A stretch of 64,000 nucleotides of DNA, taken from NCBI RefSeq assembly GCF_000422825.1, contig NZ_AUGU01000015.1, positions 130,909 to 194,908 on the forward strand, written 5' to 3'. Below are positions 51,704-60,894 of this stretch, one piece after another (positions within the stretch are counted from its first letter, which is position 1; every line of letters begins with the position of its first letter). Below the pieces are notes generated by a model that saw only the letters and a program-made list of their open reading frames with translations, was not told the origin of the DNA and searched no databases. Position numbers and translations under genes: made by a program. This DNA comes from Nocardioides insulae DSM 17944 (GTDB taxonomy: Bacteria > Actinomycetota > Actinomycetes > Propionibacteriales > Nocardioidaceae).

Positions 51704-54604
51704 ATGCGTGCCAGCAAGACCCGATTCGTCGCCGGATGCCAGCAGTTGCTGGTGCTCGGTACGGTCTGTGCCGTCCTCGTACCCGCCGCGTCGGTCGTGA
51801 GCCTCGACGTCGTCGGGACCGCTCCGGACCACGACCGGTCCGAGGCCACCACCGTCGCGGCCGAGACGGCCGCTGTCCCCGACGGTCCGGTGGATGCCGA
51901 CCTGCGTGAGATCGCCCTGACCGGGACCCGTGCCGTCCAGCGTCCTACCGGACGATCGCTGCCGCCGGTCACCGCGCCCCGCGTGGTCGCAGGTCACGCC
52001 ACCGAGTCCCCGGGGAGGGAAGTCGGCGTCTCGGTCGTGACCAGCGCTCCCCAACAGGTCAGCGGGTACGGCGCGGTCGGGCTCACCTGGGCCGCGGGCC
52101 AGGAGCTGGTCTCGGTGGGGGAGGAGACCTTCGAGGTCAGGACCCTCACCGACGGCGCCTGGAGCGAATGGCACCATCTCGACTACGACCCGGATCATGC
52201 CGAGACCGCGGATGCCGCCGAGAGCCGGCAGGCCCGCCCGGGCACCGATCTGCTCTTCGTGGGCGAGGTGGACCAGGCCCAGGTGCGGGTCGAGCTGCCC
52301 ACCGCGGAACTGCCCAGCGACCTGCGGCTCGCCGTGGTCGACCCCGGCGAGGCCGGTGGCACCAGCACCCAGCCCCCGGCCGTCGCCACCACCCCCGACG
52401 GCGCTGAAGAGGTCCCGCCGACGGGGAAGGAGTCGGAAGCACTGGCGGAGGACGGACTCGAGTTGCAGGCGGCGGGACGCGCCGCGCAGCCGCGGATCTT
52501 CACCCGCGCCCAGTGGGGGGCCAACGAGTCGCTGCGCGACGGCAGCCCGAGGTACGGCGTCATCCGGGCCGGCATCGTGCACCACACCGTGAACGCCAAC
52601 GACTACACCCAGGCCCAGGTGCCCGGCATCATCCGGAGCATCTACGCCTACCACACCCGCTCCCGTGGCTGGTCCGACATCGGCTACAACTTCCTGGTCG
52701 ACAGGTGGGGCCGGATCTGGGAGGGGCGGGCCGGCGGCATCACCCGCCCGGTGATCGGCGCGCACGCGTCGGAGTACAACGACGTCGCCTTCGGCGTCTC
52801 GGTGATCGGCAACTACGAGATCGCGCGGCCAGGTACCGCGGTGCTCGCCGCGTTCGGGCGGATCATGGCCTGGAAGCTGGGTCTGCACGGGATCGATCCC
52901 CAGCAGCGGGTCACCCTGCACGGTCGGTCCTTCCCGGCGATCATCGGACACCGCGACACCAAGTCGACAGCTTGCCCGGGCCGTTACCTCTACGCCCAAC
53001 TGCCGGCGATCCGGCGGCGCGCCAAGGCGGCCCAGGGCGGGGGCACACCCACGACCCCGCCGACCCAGCCGACCGTGCCGGGTCTCGGCTCCGGGGCCAG
53101 GAACAGCAATCTGGCCGGGTCGGCGTACCCGGATCTGATCGCCCGAGCACGCGGCACCGGTCAGGGGTACGTCATCCCGACCGGCGGCACCGTCCGGTTC
53201 GCCAAGAGCCGTTCGGCCGGTCGCACCGTCGGGCGCACCCTGGCGACCCCCGACCTCACCGGCGACGGCCGAGGCGACCTCTACGTCATCGGTGGCGCCG
53301 GGCGCGGCCAGGTCCGGGCGGGCAATGGCGCGGGCGGATTCGGTGGCTACTCCGGCCGGACACCGCGCCGGATCTTCGCCGGCCGCGACCTGCTGGTCGC
53401 CGTCGGCGATATCAGCGGGGACGGCCGCAACGACCTGATCGGCCGGCATCCCCGGAGCGGCCGGCTCACGGCGTACGTCAACACCGGCACCGGCCGCCTG
53501 CGCGGCGTGTGGCTGCGCGGTGGGGGATGGAACCGGTACGACCTGCTGGTGGGCGCCGGCGACCTGACCGGGGACCGCCGCGCGGACCTGCTCGCTCGCG
53601 ACAAGAGCGGCCGGCTGTGGCTGAGGCCCGGGACGGGCCGGCTCCGGCCCGCCTTCGGCGCCCCCCGTCGGGTGGCCGGCAACTGGCGCGGGTACGACGC
53701 GATCGTGGGGATGGGCGACTACACCGGCGACGGGCACGGCGACCTGCTGGCGCGGTCGAGCCGCACCGGGCAGAGCCGGCTGTTCTTCGGCCGGGGCAAC
53801 GGCACCTTCGGGGTGTCCCTCGGGCCGCTGCCCGCACTCCGGCGGGCCGGCCGGATCCTGGGAGCCGCGCAGCTCTCCGGTGACGGCAAGCCCGACGTGC
53901 TGAGCAGTTCGGGGGCGAGCCTGCGCATCACCGCCACAGCCCCCACCTTCAGCCTGGGTCGACCCCTCGCCACCGGTGTGAACCTGCGGGGCTACACCCG
54001 GGTGTTCAACGCCGGGGACTGGGACCGGGACGGCAAGGGCGACCTGATCGGGATCACCCGGACCGGGGCGGTCAACCTGTTCACCGGTCGCGGGACGGGC
54101 AGGTTCTCCGCGCCTCGCCGGATCGGTGCCGGCTTCGCCCGGGCCACGCTGGTGACCCCCGCCGGCGACATGACCGGTGACGGCTGGCCCGACCTGCTGG
54201 CCCAGGGAGCCGACCGCAAGCTGCGCGTGTACGCCGGCCGCGGGCCCGGCGCGCTGCGGGTGGCACGCGTGCTGGGCAGCAACCTCCCCGGTCAGGTCAA
54301 CCTGGCGGTCGGTCGGTGGAACGCCGATTCGGCCCCCGACATCCTCCTCCGGGTGGGCAACCGACTGCGCGCCTACTACGGCACCGCGTCGGGGCGACTC
54401 TCCGCGCCCCGGTCGATCGGCCCCGACCTGGCCGGCTTCGACCAGACGGTGGCGGTGAGCTCGGTGGGGCTCAAGGGGCACAGCGACGTGATCGCGCGTC
54501 GTACCGACGGCTCGCTGTACGTGCTCCTGGGCAACCGTCGGGGCGGACTGGGCAAGCCGCGGCCGCTCGGTCAGGGGATGGGCGGGTTCGACCTGCTCGG
54601 CTGA
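51704..54604 (+). CDS. Secreted PGRP-type N-acetylmuramoyl-L-alanine amidase with FG-GAP repeats
   Basis: A 966-aa exported protein. A signal-like N-terminus (about 10-35) is followed by a beta-rich region and a PGRP/amidase-2 domain from about 265 to 430 (FTRAQWGANES, GIVHHTVNAND with zinc His, GWSDIGYNFLVDRWG, GHRDTKSTACPG). A Pro/Thr-rich linker leads to some eight FG-GAP/VCBS-like repeats (about 465-966), several with the calcium-type loop DLTGDGRGDL or DYTGDGHGDL. The propeller probably binds glycan or protein. The ATG has a GGAG Shine-Dalgarno. It is a larger paralogue of the amidase at 9889. Confidence 0.92.
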   Translation: MRASKTRFVAGCQQLLVLGTVCAVLVPAASVVSLDVVGTAPDHDRSEATTVAAETAAVPDGPVDADLREIALTGTRAVQRPTGRSLPPVTAPRVVAGHATESPGREVGVSVVTSAPQQVSGYGAVGLTWAAGQELVSVGEETFEVRTLTDGAWSEWHHLDYDPDHAETADAAESRQARPGTDLLFVGEVDQAQVRVELPTAELPSDLRLAVVDPGEAGGTSTQPPAVATTPDGAEEVPPTGKESEALAEDGLELQAAGRAAQPRIFTRAQWGANESLRDGSPRYGVIRAGIVHHTVNANDYTQAQVPGIIRSIYAYHTRSRGWSDIGYNFLVDRWGRIWEGRAGGITRPVIGAHASEYNDVAFGVSVIGNYEIARPGTAVLAAFGRIMAWKLGLHGIDPQQRVTLHGRSFPAIIGHRDTKSTACPGRYLYAQLPAIRRRAKAAQGGGTPTTPPTQPTVPGLGSGARNSNLAGSAYPDLIARARGTGQGYVIPTGGTVRFAKSRSAGRTVGRTLATPDLTGDGRGDLYVIGGAGRGQVRAGNGAGGFGGYSGRTPRRIFAGRDLLVAVGDISGDGRNDLIGRHPRSGRLTAYVNTGTGRLRGVWLRGGGWNRYDLLVGAGDLTGDRRADLLARDKSGRLWLRPGTGRLRPAFGAPRRVAGNWRGYDAIVGMGDYTGDGHGDLLARSSRTGQSRLFFGRGNGTFGVSLGPLPALRRAGRILGAAQLSGDGKPDVLSSSGASLRITATAPTFSLGRPLATGVNLRGYTRVFNAGDWDRDGKGDLIGITRTGAVNLFTGRGTGRFSAPRRIGAGFARATLVTPAGDMTGDGWPDLLAQGADRKLRVYAGRGPGALRVARVLGSNLPGQVNLAVGRWNADSAPDILLRVGNRLRAYYGTASGRLSAPRSIGPDLAGFDQTVAVSSVGLKGHSDVIARRTDGSLYVLLGNRRGGLGKPRPLGQGMGGFDLLG

Positions 54605-54612
54605 GGCCCGGA

Positions 54613-54647
54613 CCGTGGTCCGGCCGGAGGATCAGCGCGGACCACGG
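54613..54647. terminator. Possible bidirectional terminator
   Basis: A 10-bp stem CCGTGGTCCG/CGGACCACGG (54613-54622 with 54638-54647) lies between convergent genes. Its right arm is inside the last codons of the TIGR03089 gene. Confidence 0.5.
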
Positions 54648-55384
54648 ACGGTGGCCCGCTCCGCTGCCGCGATGGCCTCCAGCCGGTCGGGGTCGGCGTG
54701 GACCACGAGCACCACCGAGCCCCCGTCGCGGAGCGGCTCGGTGAAGGAGGCGAGACCTGGTGGGGAAGCCGGGTTCGCCTCGGACAGGAGGCGGTCGCCG
54801 CCGGGTCGAGGGGACTCTCCGGCGGCGGCCGCGCTCCACAGGTCGCCCTGGGTGCGGTGCAGCGACTCGGCAGCGGCGGTGAGGGCCAGGGCCGGATCCT
54901 CGGGCCGGGCGGGGTCCCAGGGGATGAACGAGTCGGGCTGGGACCACACCTCGATGCCGACGTCGTGGACGCCGGACGGGAGCGGGTCGGTGAACCGGAC
55001 CCCCAGCGGCAGCAGCGAGCAGGCGAGCACCGGCAGCTCGGCGGCGTACGGCGCCCACTCGGCGACCGAGTCCGGTCCGCACACGACGGCGTCGGGGCGC
55101 TCCGGGCCGGCCGGACCGCCGTCGGAGACCACCAGACCGACCTGCCAGGCGGCGCCGAGGAACACCGTGGTGAGCCAGTGCGTGGGCAGGTCGATGCGGA
55201 TCGACATGCCGCGCTCGAGATCGTGCTCCTCGACCAGCAGGGAGGCGGACTTCGCGACCCAGTTGGCGTAGGTGGCGACGGAGAGCTCCACGCGCTCGCC
55301 GGTGGACTCGTCGTAGAAGGTGACGAGCGGGCGGCCGGGTTCGTGGCGGAGCTGACGCTCGAGGACGGTGCTGAAGGTGGTCAC
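54632..55384 (-). CDS. TIGR03089 family protein (AMP-ligase-like fragment)
   Basis: A 250-aa protein of the TIGR03089 family, found in actinobacteria near LCP and mannose genes. It resembles the N-terminal part of adenylate-forming enzymes: FYDESTGERVELSVATYANWVAK, then SIRIDLPTHWLTTVFLGAAWQVG. It lacks the usual AMP-binding P-loop motif, so enzymatic activity is doubtful. The GTG at 55384 has a GGGAGAG Shine-Dalgarno. It is divergent from the guanylyltransferase gene. Confidence 0.85.
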   Translation of the reverse strand: MTTFSTVLERQLRHEPGRPLVTFYDESTGERVELSVATYANWVAKSASLLVEEHDLERGMSIRIDLPTHWLTTVFLGAAWQVGLVVSDGGPAGPERPDAVVCGPDSVAEWAPYAAELPVLACSLLPLGVRFTDPLPSGVHDVGIEVWSQPDSFIPWDPARPEDPALALTAAAESLHRTQGDLWSAAAAGESPRPGGDRLLSEANPASPPGLASFTEPLRDGGSVVLVVHADPDRLEAIAAAERATVRGPR

Positions 55385-55453
55385 CGGGTCACTCTCCCAT
55401 CCGGCCCGGTGCCTCCGGCGGGGCGGCCGTGGACGTGCCCCTAGGGTGGGCGC

Positions 55454-56581
55454 ATGAGCGGGACGCCACGGGAGGTTGGAGCGGCCGGGAGTAGGGCGCT
55501 GGCGCACGTGTGGGCGGTGATCCCGGCCGGTGGGGCCGGCACCCGGCTGTGGCCGCTCTCGCGCTCGGCGATGCCGAAGTTCCTCCGTGACCTCACCGGG
55601 AGCGGCCGCACCCTGCTTCAGGAGACCCATGACCGGCTCGCGCCGCTGGTGGGGGAGCGGTTCGTGGTGGTGACCGGCGCGGCCCATGCCGAGGCCGTGC
55701 GGGGGCAGTTGCCCGAGCTGGCCGCCGACGCCGTGGTCGCCGAGCCGTCCCCCCGTGACTCGATGGCCGCCATCGGGCTCGCGGCCGCGCTGCTCGAGCG
55801 GCGGGACCCGGAGGCGGTGATGGGCTCCTTCGCCGCCGACCACGTGATCACCCACCAGGACCGGTTCGCCGACGCGGTGCGCACCGCCGTGGCGGTGGCT
55901 CGCGAGGACTGGCTGGTCACGATCGGGATCGAGCCGACCTTCCCCTCCGCGGCGTTCGGCTACATCCACGAGGCGGGGCCGCTGGCCGGGGTGGAGGGCG
56001 CCGGAGTGGTCGACCAGTTCGTCGAGAAGCCCTCTGTCGAGACCGCCACCGAGTACCTCGCCCGCGGCGGCTATCGGTGGAACGCCGGCATGTTCGTCGT
56101 CCGTCCTCGCGTCCTGCTGGACCTGCTGGCGAGCTGGCACCCCGAGTTCGCGGCCCGGCTGCGCGAGATCGCGGCCGACCCGGCCCGGCTGCCCGAGCTG
56201 TGGCCGGAGCTTCCCGCGATCGCGCTCGACCACGCCGTCGCCGAACCCGCCGCCGCGGCGGGCCGGGTGGCCACCGTGCCGGCCCAGTTCGGCTGGGAGG
56301 ACATCGGCGACTTCGATGCGCTCGCCGCGCTTCTGGACCAGGCGCGGGCGGCGGGCTCGGAGGGACCGATCGTGCTCGGCGACGACGACCTGGTCAGTGC
56401 ATTGGACAGCACCGGACTGGTGGTGCCGCACAGCGGACGCACCGTGGCCGTGGTCGGACTCCACGACGTCGTCGTCGTCGACACCCCCGACGCCGTCCTG
56501 GTCACCACCCGTGCCCGGGCCCAGCAGGTCAAGCAGGTCGTGGCCGGCCTCAAGCAGGCCCGGCGCGAGCATCTGACCTGA
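55454..56581 (+). CDS. manC: Mannose-1-phosphate guanylyltransferase
   Basis: A 375-aa nucleotidyltransferase making GDP-mannose, the donor for mannosylated lipids, glycans and proteins. The signature VIPAGGAGTRLWPLSRSAMP is near residue 22, with FAADHVI, FVEKPS, YRWNAGMFVVRP and FGWEDIGDF. There is no isomerase domain. The ATG lies 6 bases after TAGGGT (55442-55447). Mycobacteria call the equivalent gene manB; the gene symbol here follows the enzymatic class. Confidence 0.92.
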   Translation: MSGTPREVGAAGSRALAHVWAVIPAGGAGTRLWPLSRSAMPKFLRDLTGSGRTLLQETHDRLAPLVGERFVVVTGAAHAEAVRGQLPELAADAVVAEPSPRDSMAAIGLAAALLERRDPEAVMGSFAADHVITHQDRFADAVRTAVAVAREDWLVTIGIEPTFPSAAFGYIHEAGPLAGVEGAGVVDQFVEKPSVETATEYLARGGYRWNAGMFVVRPRVLLDLLASWHPEFAARLREIAADPARLPELWPELPAIALDHAVAEPAAAAGRVATVPAQFGWEDIGDFDALAALLDQARAAGSEGPIVLGDDDLVSALDSTGLVVPHSGRTVAVVGLHDVVVVDTPDAVLVTTRARAQQVKQVVAGLKQARREHLT

Positions 56582-56745
56582 CCCGCCTCGGGCGGCGCCT
56601 GGAGGGCGACCTCGCACCGACCGAACCCCGCACGGCCGGGACACTCCGGCCGCGGCGGATCCTGCCGTACGGCCGCACCATGACCGTCCACGGCAGCAGC
56701 CGACGGGCCGAGCCGGCCACGGGTGCGTAGTAGGAAGCCGGGCGC

Positions 56746-57327
56746 TCAGGCCTGCGGGACGGTGGTGAACCAGCGGTAGGGGAGCTCCTGGTCGGCGGCA
56801 TGCAACTCCTCGAGGTGGAGGGCCCGGGCCGCAGCGGTGGTGGTGACCTCCTCCGGGAGCGCACGGAGCAGGGCCTCGGGGCCCGGCCAGTCGGCCAGCC
56901 AGCCGAGCAGTTCGCGGAGCACGGGGGTGGCCCCCGGGCGGGCGCTGTTGTCGTCGATCAGCCAGAAGGTCAGGAAGGCGCCGGCGTCCTCGGCGCGCTC
57001 GACAGTGGCGCCGGCCCGGTCGAGGTGGGCCGCGAGCGGCCGTAGGTAGACCGACCCGATCTGGCGGTCCGCCTCGGCGGCCAGGGCGGCATAGGCGAAC
57101 GCCTCACCCGCCGCGTGCTCGCGCTCGTGCGCCGCGATCATCTCGAGATCCTGCTCGCGGGTGAGATCGGGCGGCCACTCGCCGTGCGCGTGGGCGGCGA
57201 TCGCGCGCGGACTCGACCGGTAGGCGGCCAGGTCGAGGTCGACCAGATCCGCGGTCAGCGGGACGAGCCGAACCCACTCACCGGCATGGGTCGGTGGTAC
57301 GGGCCAGGGCGTGCGCGTGGTCGCCAT
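56746..57327 (-). CDS. GNAT-like acetyltransferase family protein (tentative)
   Basis: A 193-aa cytoplasmic protein. The opening EWVRLVPLTADLVDLDLAAY and the later AEADRQIGSVYLRPL resemble Gcn5-related acetyltransferases, but the acetyl-CoA P-loop (Q/RxxGxG/A) is not clear, so activity is uncertain. The C-terminal half is helical with no motif I know. It converges on manC across 164 bp in which I see nothing else of note. Confidence 0.6.
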   Translation of the reverse strand: MATTRTPWPVPPTHAGEWVRLVPLTADLVDLDLAAYRSSPRAIAAHAHGEWPPDLTREQDLEMIAAHEREHAAGEAFAYAALAAEADRQIGSVYLRPLAAHLDRAGATVERAEDAGAFLTFWLIDDNSARPGATPVLRELLGWLADWPGPEALLRALPEEVTTTAAARALHLEELHAADQELPYRWFTTVPQA

Positions 57328-57369
57328 GAACCGAGTATGCCCACAGCGGCGGCCTCGAGGGAGGCCGAA

Positions 57370-58152
57370 TCACATCGCGTTGGGCTCCGGGGAGTCGGTG
57401 TAGGGGTACTTCATCATCATGTCGGCGATCGCCTCACCGGAGACGTCGGAGCACTCCTGGAAGACACCGACCTGCTTGGTCGGGTCCTCGATGCCCGGGC
57501 CCCCGGTGCCGCCGATGGACCAGTGGGTGAGAACGATGTCGGCGTCCTCGGGAAACTTCTCACCGGTCTCGTCGGCCTCGGTCCAGGGCGCGACGATGAT
57601 CTTGTTGCGGAAGTTCTCGGTGCCGGGGAACTTGCGGGTGATCGCCTCGAGTTCGGCGAGCTTCTCGTCGTCGGCGGCGAGGTCCTCGTCGTACCAGACG
57701 ATGTTGTAGCCGTGCTCGAGATTGTGCACCAGCGCCTCGAGCTCCGGGCGCTCACCGGGGGCGTAGTACTTGTTGCCCATCGGAGCGGGCGCGACCCCGG
57801 CGACGTTCCAGTGCGGTCCGTAGGCGGGCGGCGCGGTGGAGTAGTCGACCGACTGGCCCTGCGGCACGTGCTGCTGGTTGCCGTCGGCGGCGTGGGTGGT
57901 GATGTCCTTGCAGACCTCAGCGGCCGGCTGCCCGATCTCATCGATCGCCTTCTGGTCCCACTGCCGCTTCTCGAACCACTTCGGACTGCCGGGCAGGCCA
58001 CCGTCGATCCACGCGTAGCCCACCAGGAGCAGCGCGACCAGGCTGCACACGGCGACGATCGTGTAGCCGCGCCGGCGCTCGGCGCTCTTCTGCTTCTTGC
58101 GGATGTCGTCGATGACCGCCTGGCGGTCGGACTTGGTGGACTTCTTGGCCAC
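57370..58152 (-). CDS. DUF3105 domain membrane-anchored protein
   Basis: A 260-aa protein with a basic cytoplasmic N-terminus, one transmembrane helix (YTIVAVCSLVALLLVGYAW, about 30-48) and an extracytoplasmic DUF3105 domain. Recognisable parts are YGPHWNVAGVAP, LEALVHNLEHGYNIVWYDED and PWTEADETGEKF. The conserved His residues hint at metal binding. Function is unknown. It lies downstream of fbiB on the same strand with a 66-bp gap. Confidence 0.87.
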   Translation of the reverse strand: MAKKSTKSDRQAVIDDIRKKQKSAERRRGYTIVAVCSLVALLLVGYAWIDGGLPGSPKWFEKRQWDQKAIDEIGQPAAEVCKDITTHAADGNQQHVPQGQSVDYSTAPPAYGPHWNVAGVAPAPMGNKYYAPGERPELEALVHNLEHGYNIVWYDEDLAADDEKLAELEAITRKFPGTENFRNKIIVAPWTEADETGEKFPEDADIVLTHWSIGGTGGPGIEDPTKQVGVFQECSDVSGEAIADMMMKYPYTDSPEPNAM

Positions 58153-58218
58153 GGCTCGGCTTACCTCGTGCTGGTGGGGGAGTCGCTGGGGTAGCGGGTG
58201 TCGCAGGTCGCGCAGAGT

Positions 58219-59249
58219 CTACGGAGTCGCTGGTCGCAGCGACGAAGCGGTGTGCCCCTCGGCCTCGACCACCCAGCCGTGGGCGAAGGCGACGGCCCGC
58301 ACCCGTGCATCGTTCGCGGACAGTTCCACCACGAGTACGTCGTCCCCTCGGGTCCCCGGAGCAGCCCCGTGCCGGTCCGCCGCCACGCCGGTCACCCGGA
58401 GCAGCGCGTCGGCGAGGTCGGCAGCCGGCGCCGGGGCGCCGAACGGCGCCAGGTCTCCGGGATCACCGGTGAGCGCCCGGACGACCGCCTCGCGGGCGCC
58501 GTACCCGAAGAAGTCGCCGCCCTCGGGACGGATCAGGCTGGCCGCGCCGGGACCGTCCCCGGCGCCGGACCCCAGGACCAGGTCGGCCCGACCGCGGACC
58601 AGGGTGAAGGGGCGTCCGCCCAGCTTCCCGCTGGCCAGTTCGGCGGCGCCGGCGAGCTCGTCGGCGACGGCGGGTGCGGTGACCGCGAGTTCGTTGCCGT
58701 GGGCGTCCACCCGGCCGGCGTACTCCTCGCTCACCTGCAGGCCGGCGGCTCCGATGGCGAGGTCGGTCTGGCCCTCGCGCCAGGCCCGGCCCGCGGTGTC
58801 AGACACGATCACGCCCACCTGGCGACCGGTGCGGGCGCGGAGTTCTGCGCGCAGAGCCCGCGCCGAACCGTCCGGATCGAGGGGGAGGAGGACCACCGAG
58901 CCGGCCCGGACGTTGGAGGCGTCGATCCCCGCCGCGGCCATGGTGAGACCGAGCCGGTTGCGCACGATGCTCACCGGTCCCCGCCGGGCGACCACGCGGA
59001 TGGTCTCGCCGGCCAGTTCGGCATCACGGGTCGTGGCGGGGCGCACCCTGCCCTCCGCCTTGGCCACCACCTTGCTCGTCACCACGACGATGTCCCCGTC
59101 GCGCACGCGCTCCCCGGTCCCGGCCAGCGCGTCGAGCAGCAGGCCGACCAGATCGTCCCCCTCGGTCACCTCGCCGACGCCGTCGGGGGCGAGCAGCGTG
59201 ATCCGCCCGGGCCGGGTCTCAGCCTGCTCGGCACCGTCCGAGGAGGACA

Positions 59250-59250
<1 letters not shown>
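58219..59250 (-). CDS. fbiB: Coenzyme F420-0:L-glutamate ligase (FbiB without nitroreductase domain)
   Basis: A 343-aa protein. Residues about 15-250 match the CofE-type ligase that adds glutamates to F420-0: GDIVVVTSKVVAKAEGR, VSIVRNRLGLTMAAAGID and VGVIVSDTAGRAWREGQTD. Mycobacterial FbiB has a second, FMN-binding nitroreductase domain of about 200 residues; here only a tail of about 95 residues follows (DDVLVVELSANDARVRAVAF), which does not resemble it. It overlaps fbiA by one base (TGATG). Confidence 0.9.
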
Positions 59251-60260
<1,010 letters not shown>

Positions 60261-60386
60261 GCCCGCGATTGTCCACCAGGGCCGAGGACGCGCTCCGGCG
60301 GTCCCGGGGTCGGGCGTGTGCGGGTGGTGGTGGTCACCAGGGGCGCCGGCCGCCTGCTGAAACCGTCTTCCTAGCAGACACCGGGC

Positions 60387-60415
60387 TTGACTTGGCGCTA
60401 CGACAGGCATGTAAT
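60387..60415 (+). promoter_or_regulatory. whiB promoter, TTGACT-N17-TGTAAT
   Basis: The -35 TTGACT (60387-60392) and -10 TGTAAT (60410-60415) are 17 bases apart, close to the housekeeping sigma consensus. The start would lie near 60422, giving a 5' leader of about 95 bases before whiB, unlike the leaderless neighbours. Confidence 0.75.
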
Positions 60416-60516
60416 TTCACCAGTGTTGTTTCGCCGGGGTCGGGGTGGGGCGGCGACGTGATCCTCGACCCGGGTGCTCGGGACAGCACCACATCACGGG
60501 TCGAAAGGCGAAAGAT

Positions 60517-60777
60517 ATGAGAGAGCTGTTTCTCCTCGAGCCGGACGCCGTAGAAGAAGACGGGGGATGGCAGGAACGCGCCTTGTGCGCACAGACGGAT
60601 CCGGAGGCGTTCTTCCCTGAGAAGGGCGGCTCCACCAGGGAGGCCAAGAAGGTCTGCCAGACATGTGAGGTCCGGGCCGAGTGCCTGGAGTCCGCACTGA
60701 TGAACGACGAGCGGTTCGGCATCTGGGGCGGTCTCTCCGAGAGGGAGCGCCGTAAGTTGAAGAAGCGCGCAGTCTGA
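60517..60777 (+). CDS. whiB: WhiB family iron-sulfur regulator (WhmD/WhiB2-like)
   Basis: An 86-aa Wbl protein. Four cysteines at 24, 47, 50 and 56 (C-x22-C-x2-C-x5-C) would hold a [4Fe-4S] cluster, followed by the GIWGG turn and a basic C-terminus (RERRKLKKR) for DNA contact. The block DPEAFFPEKGGSTREAKKVC and synteny with fbiA/fbiB point to the WhiB/WhmD subgroup, which works with the primary sigma factor in division and septation. The ATG follows AAAGGCGAAAG. A terminator follows at 60787. Confidence 0.93.
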   Translation: MRELFLLEPDAVEEDGGWQERALCAQTDPEAFFPEKGGSTREAKKVCQTCEVRAECLESALMNDERFGIWGGLSERERRKLKKRAV

Positions 60778-60786
60778 TCAGGTTCA

Positions 60787-60821
60787 GCAGCAGGACCCCG
60801 GTGAGAGCCGGGGTCTGCTGC
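60787..60821 (+). terminator. Terminator after whiB
   Basis: A 14-bp stem with one bulged G (60787-60801 with 60808-60821) and a 6-base loop is followed by ATTTGA. It lies 10 bases after the stop. Confidence 0.82.
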
Positions 60822-60894
60822 ATTTGAGACGCCGATCTCTCGTGCTCACCGGCGAGCGGGGGAATGTGGGAGCCGACCGTTAGGGTTTCAGATC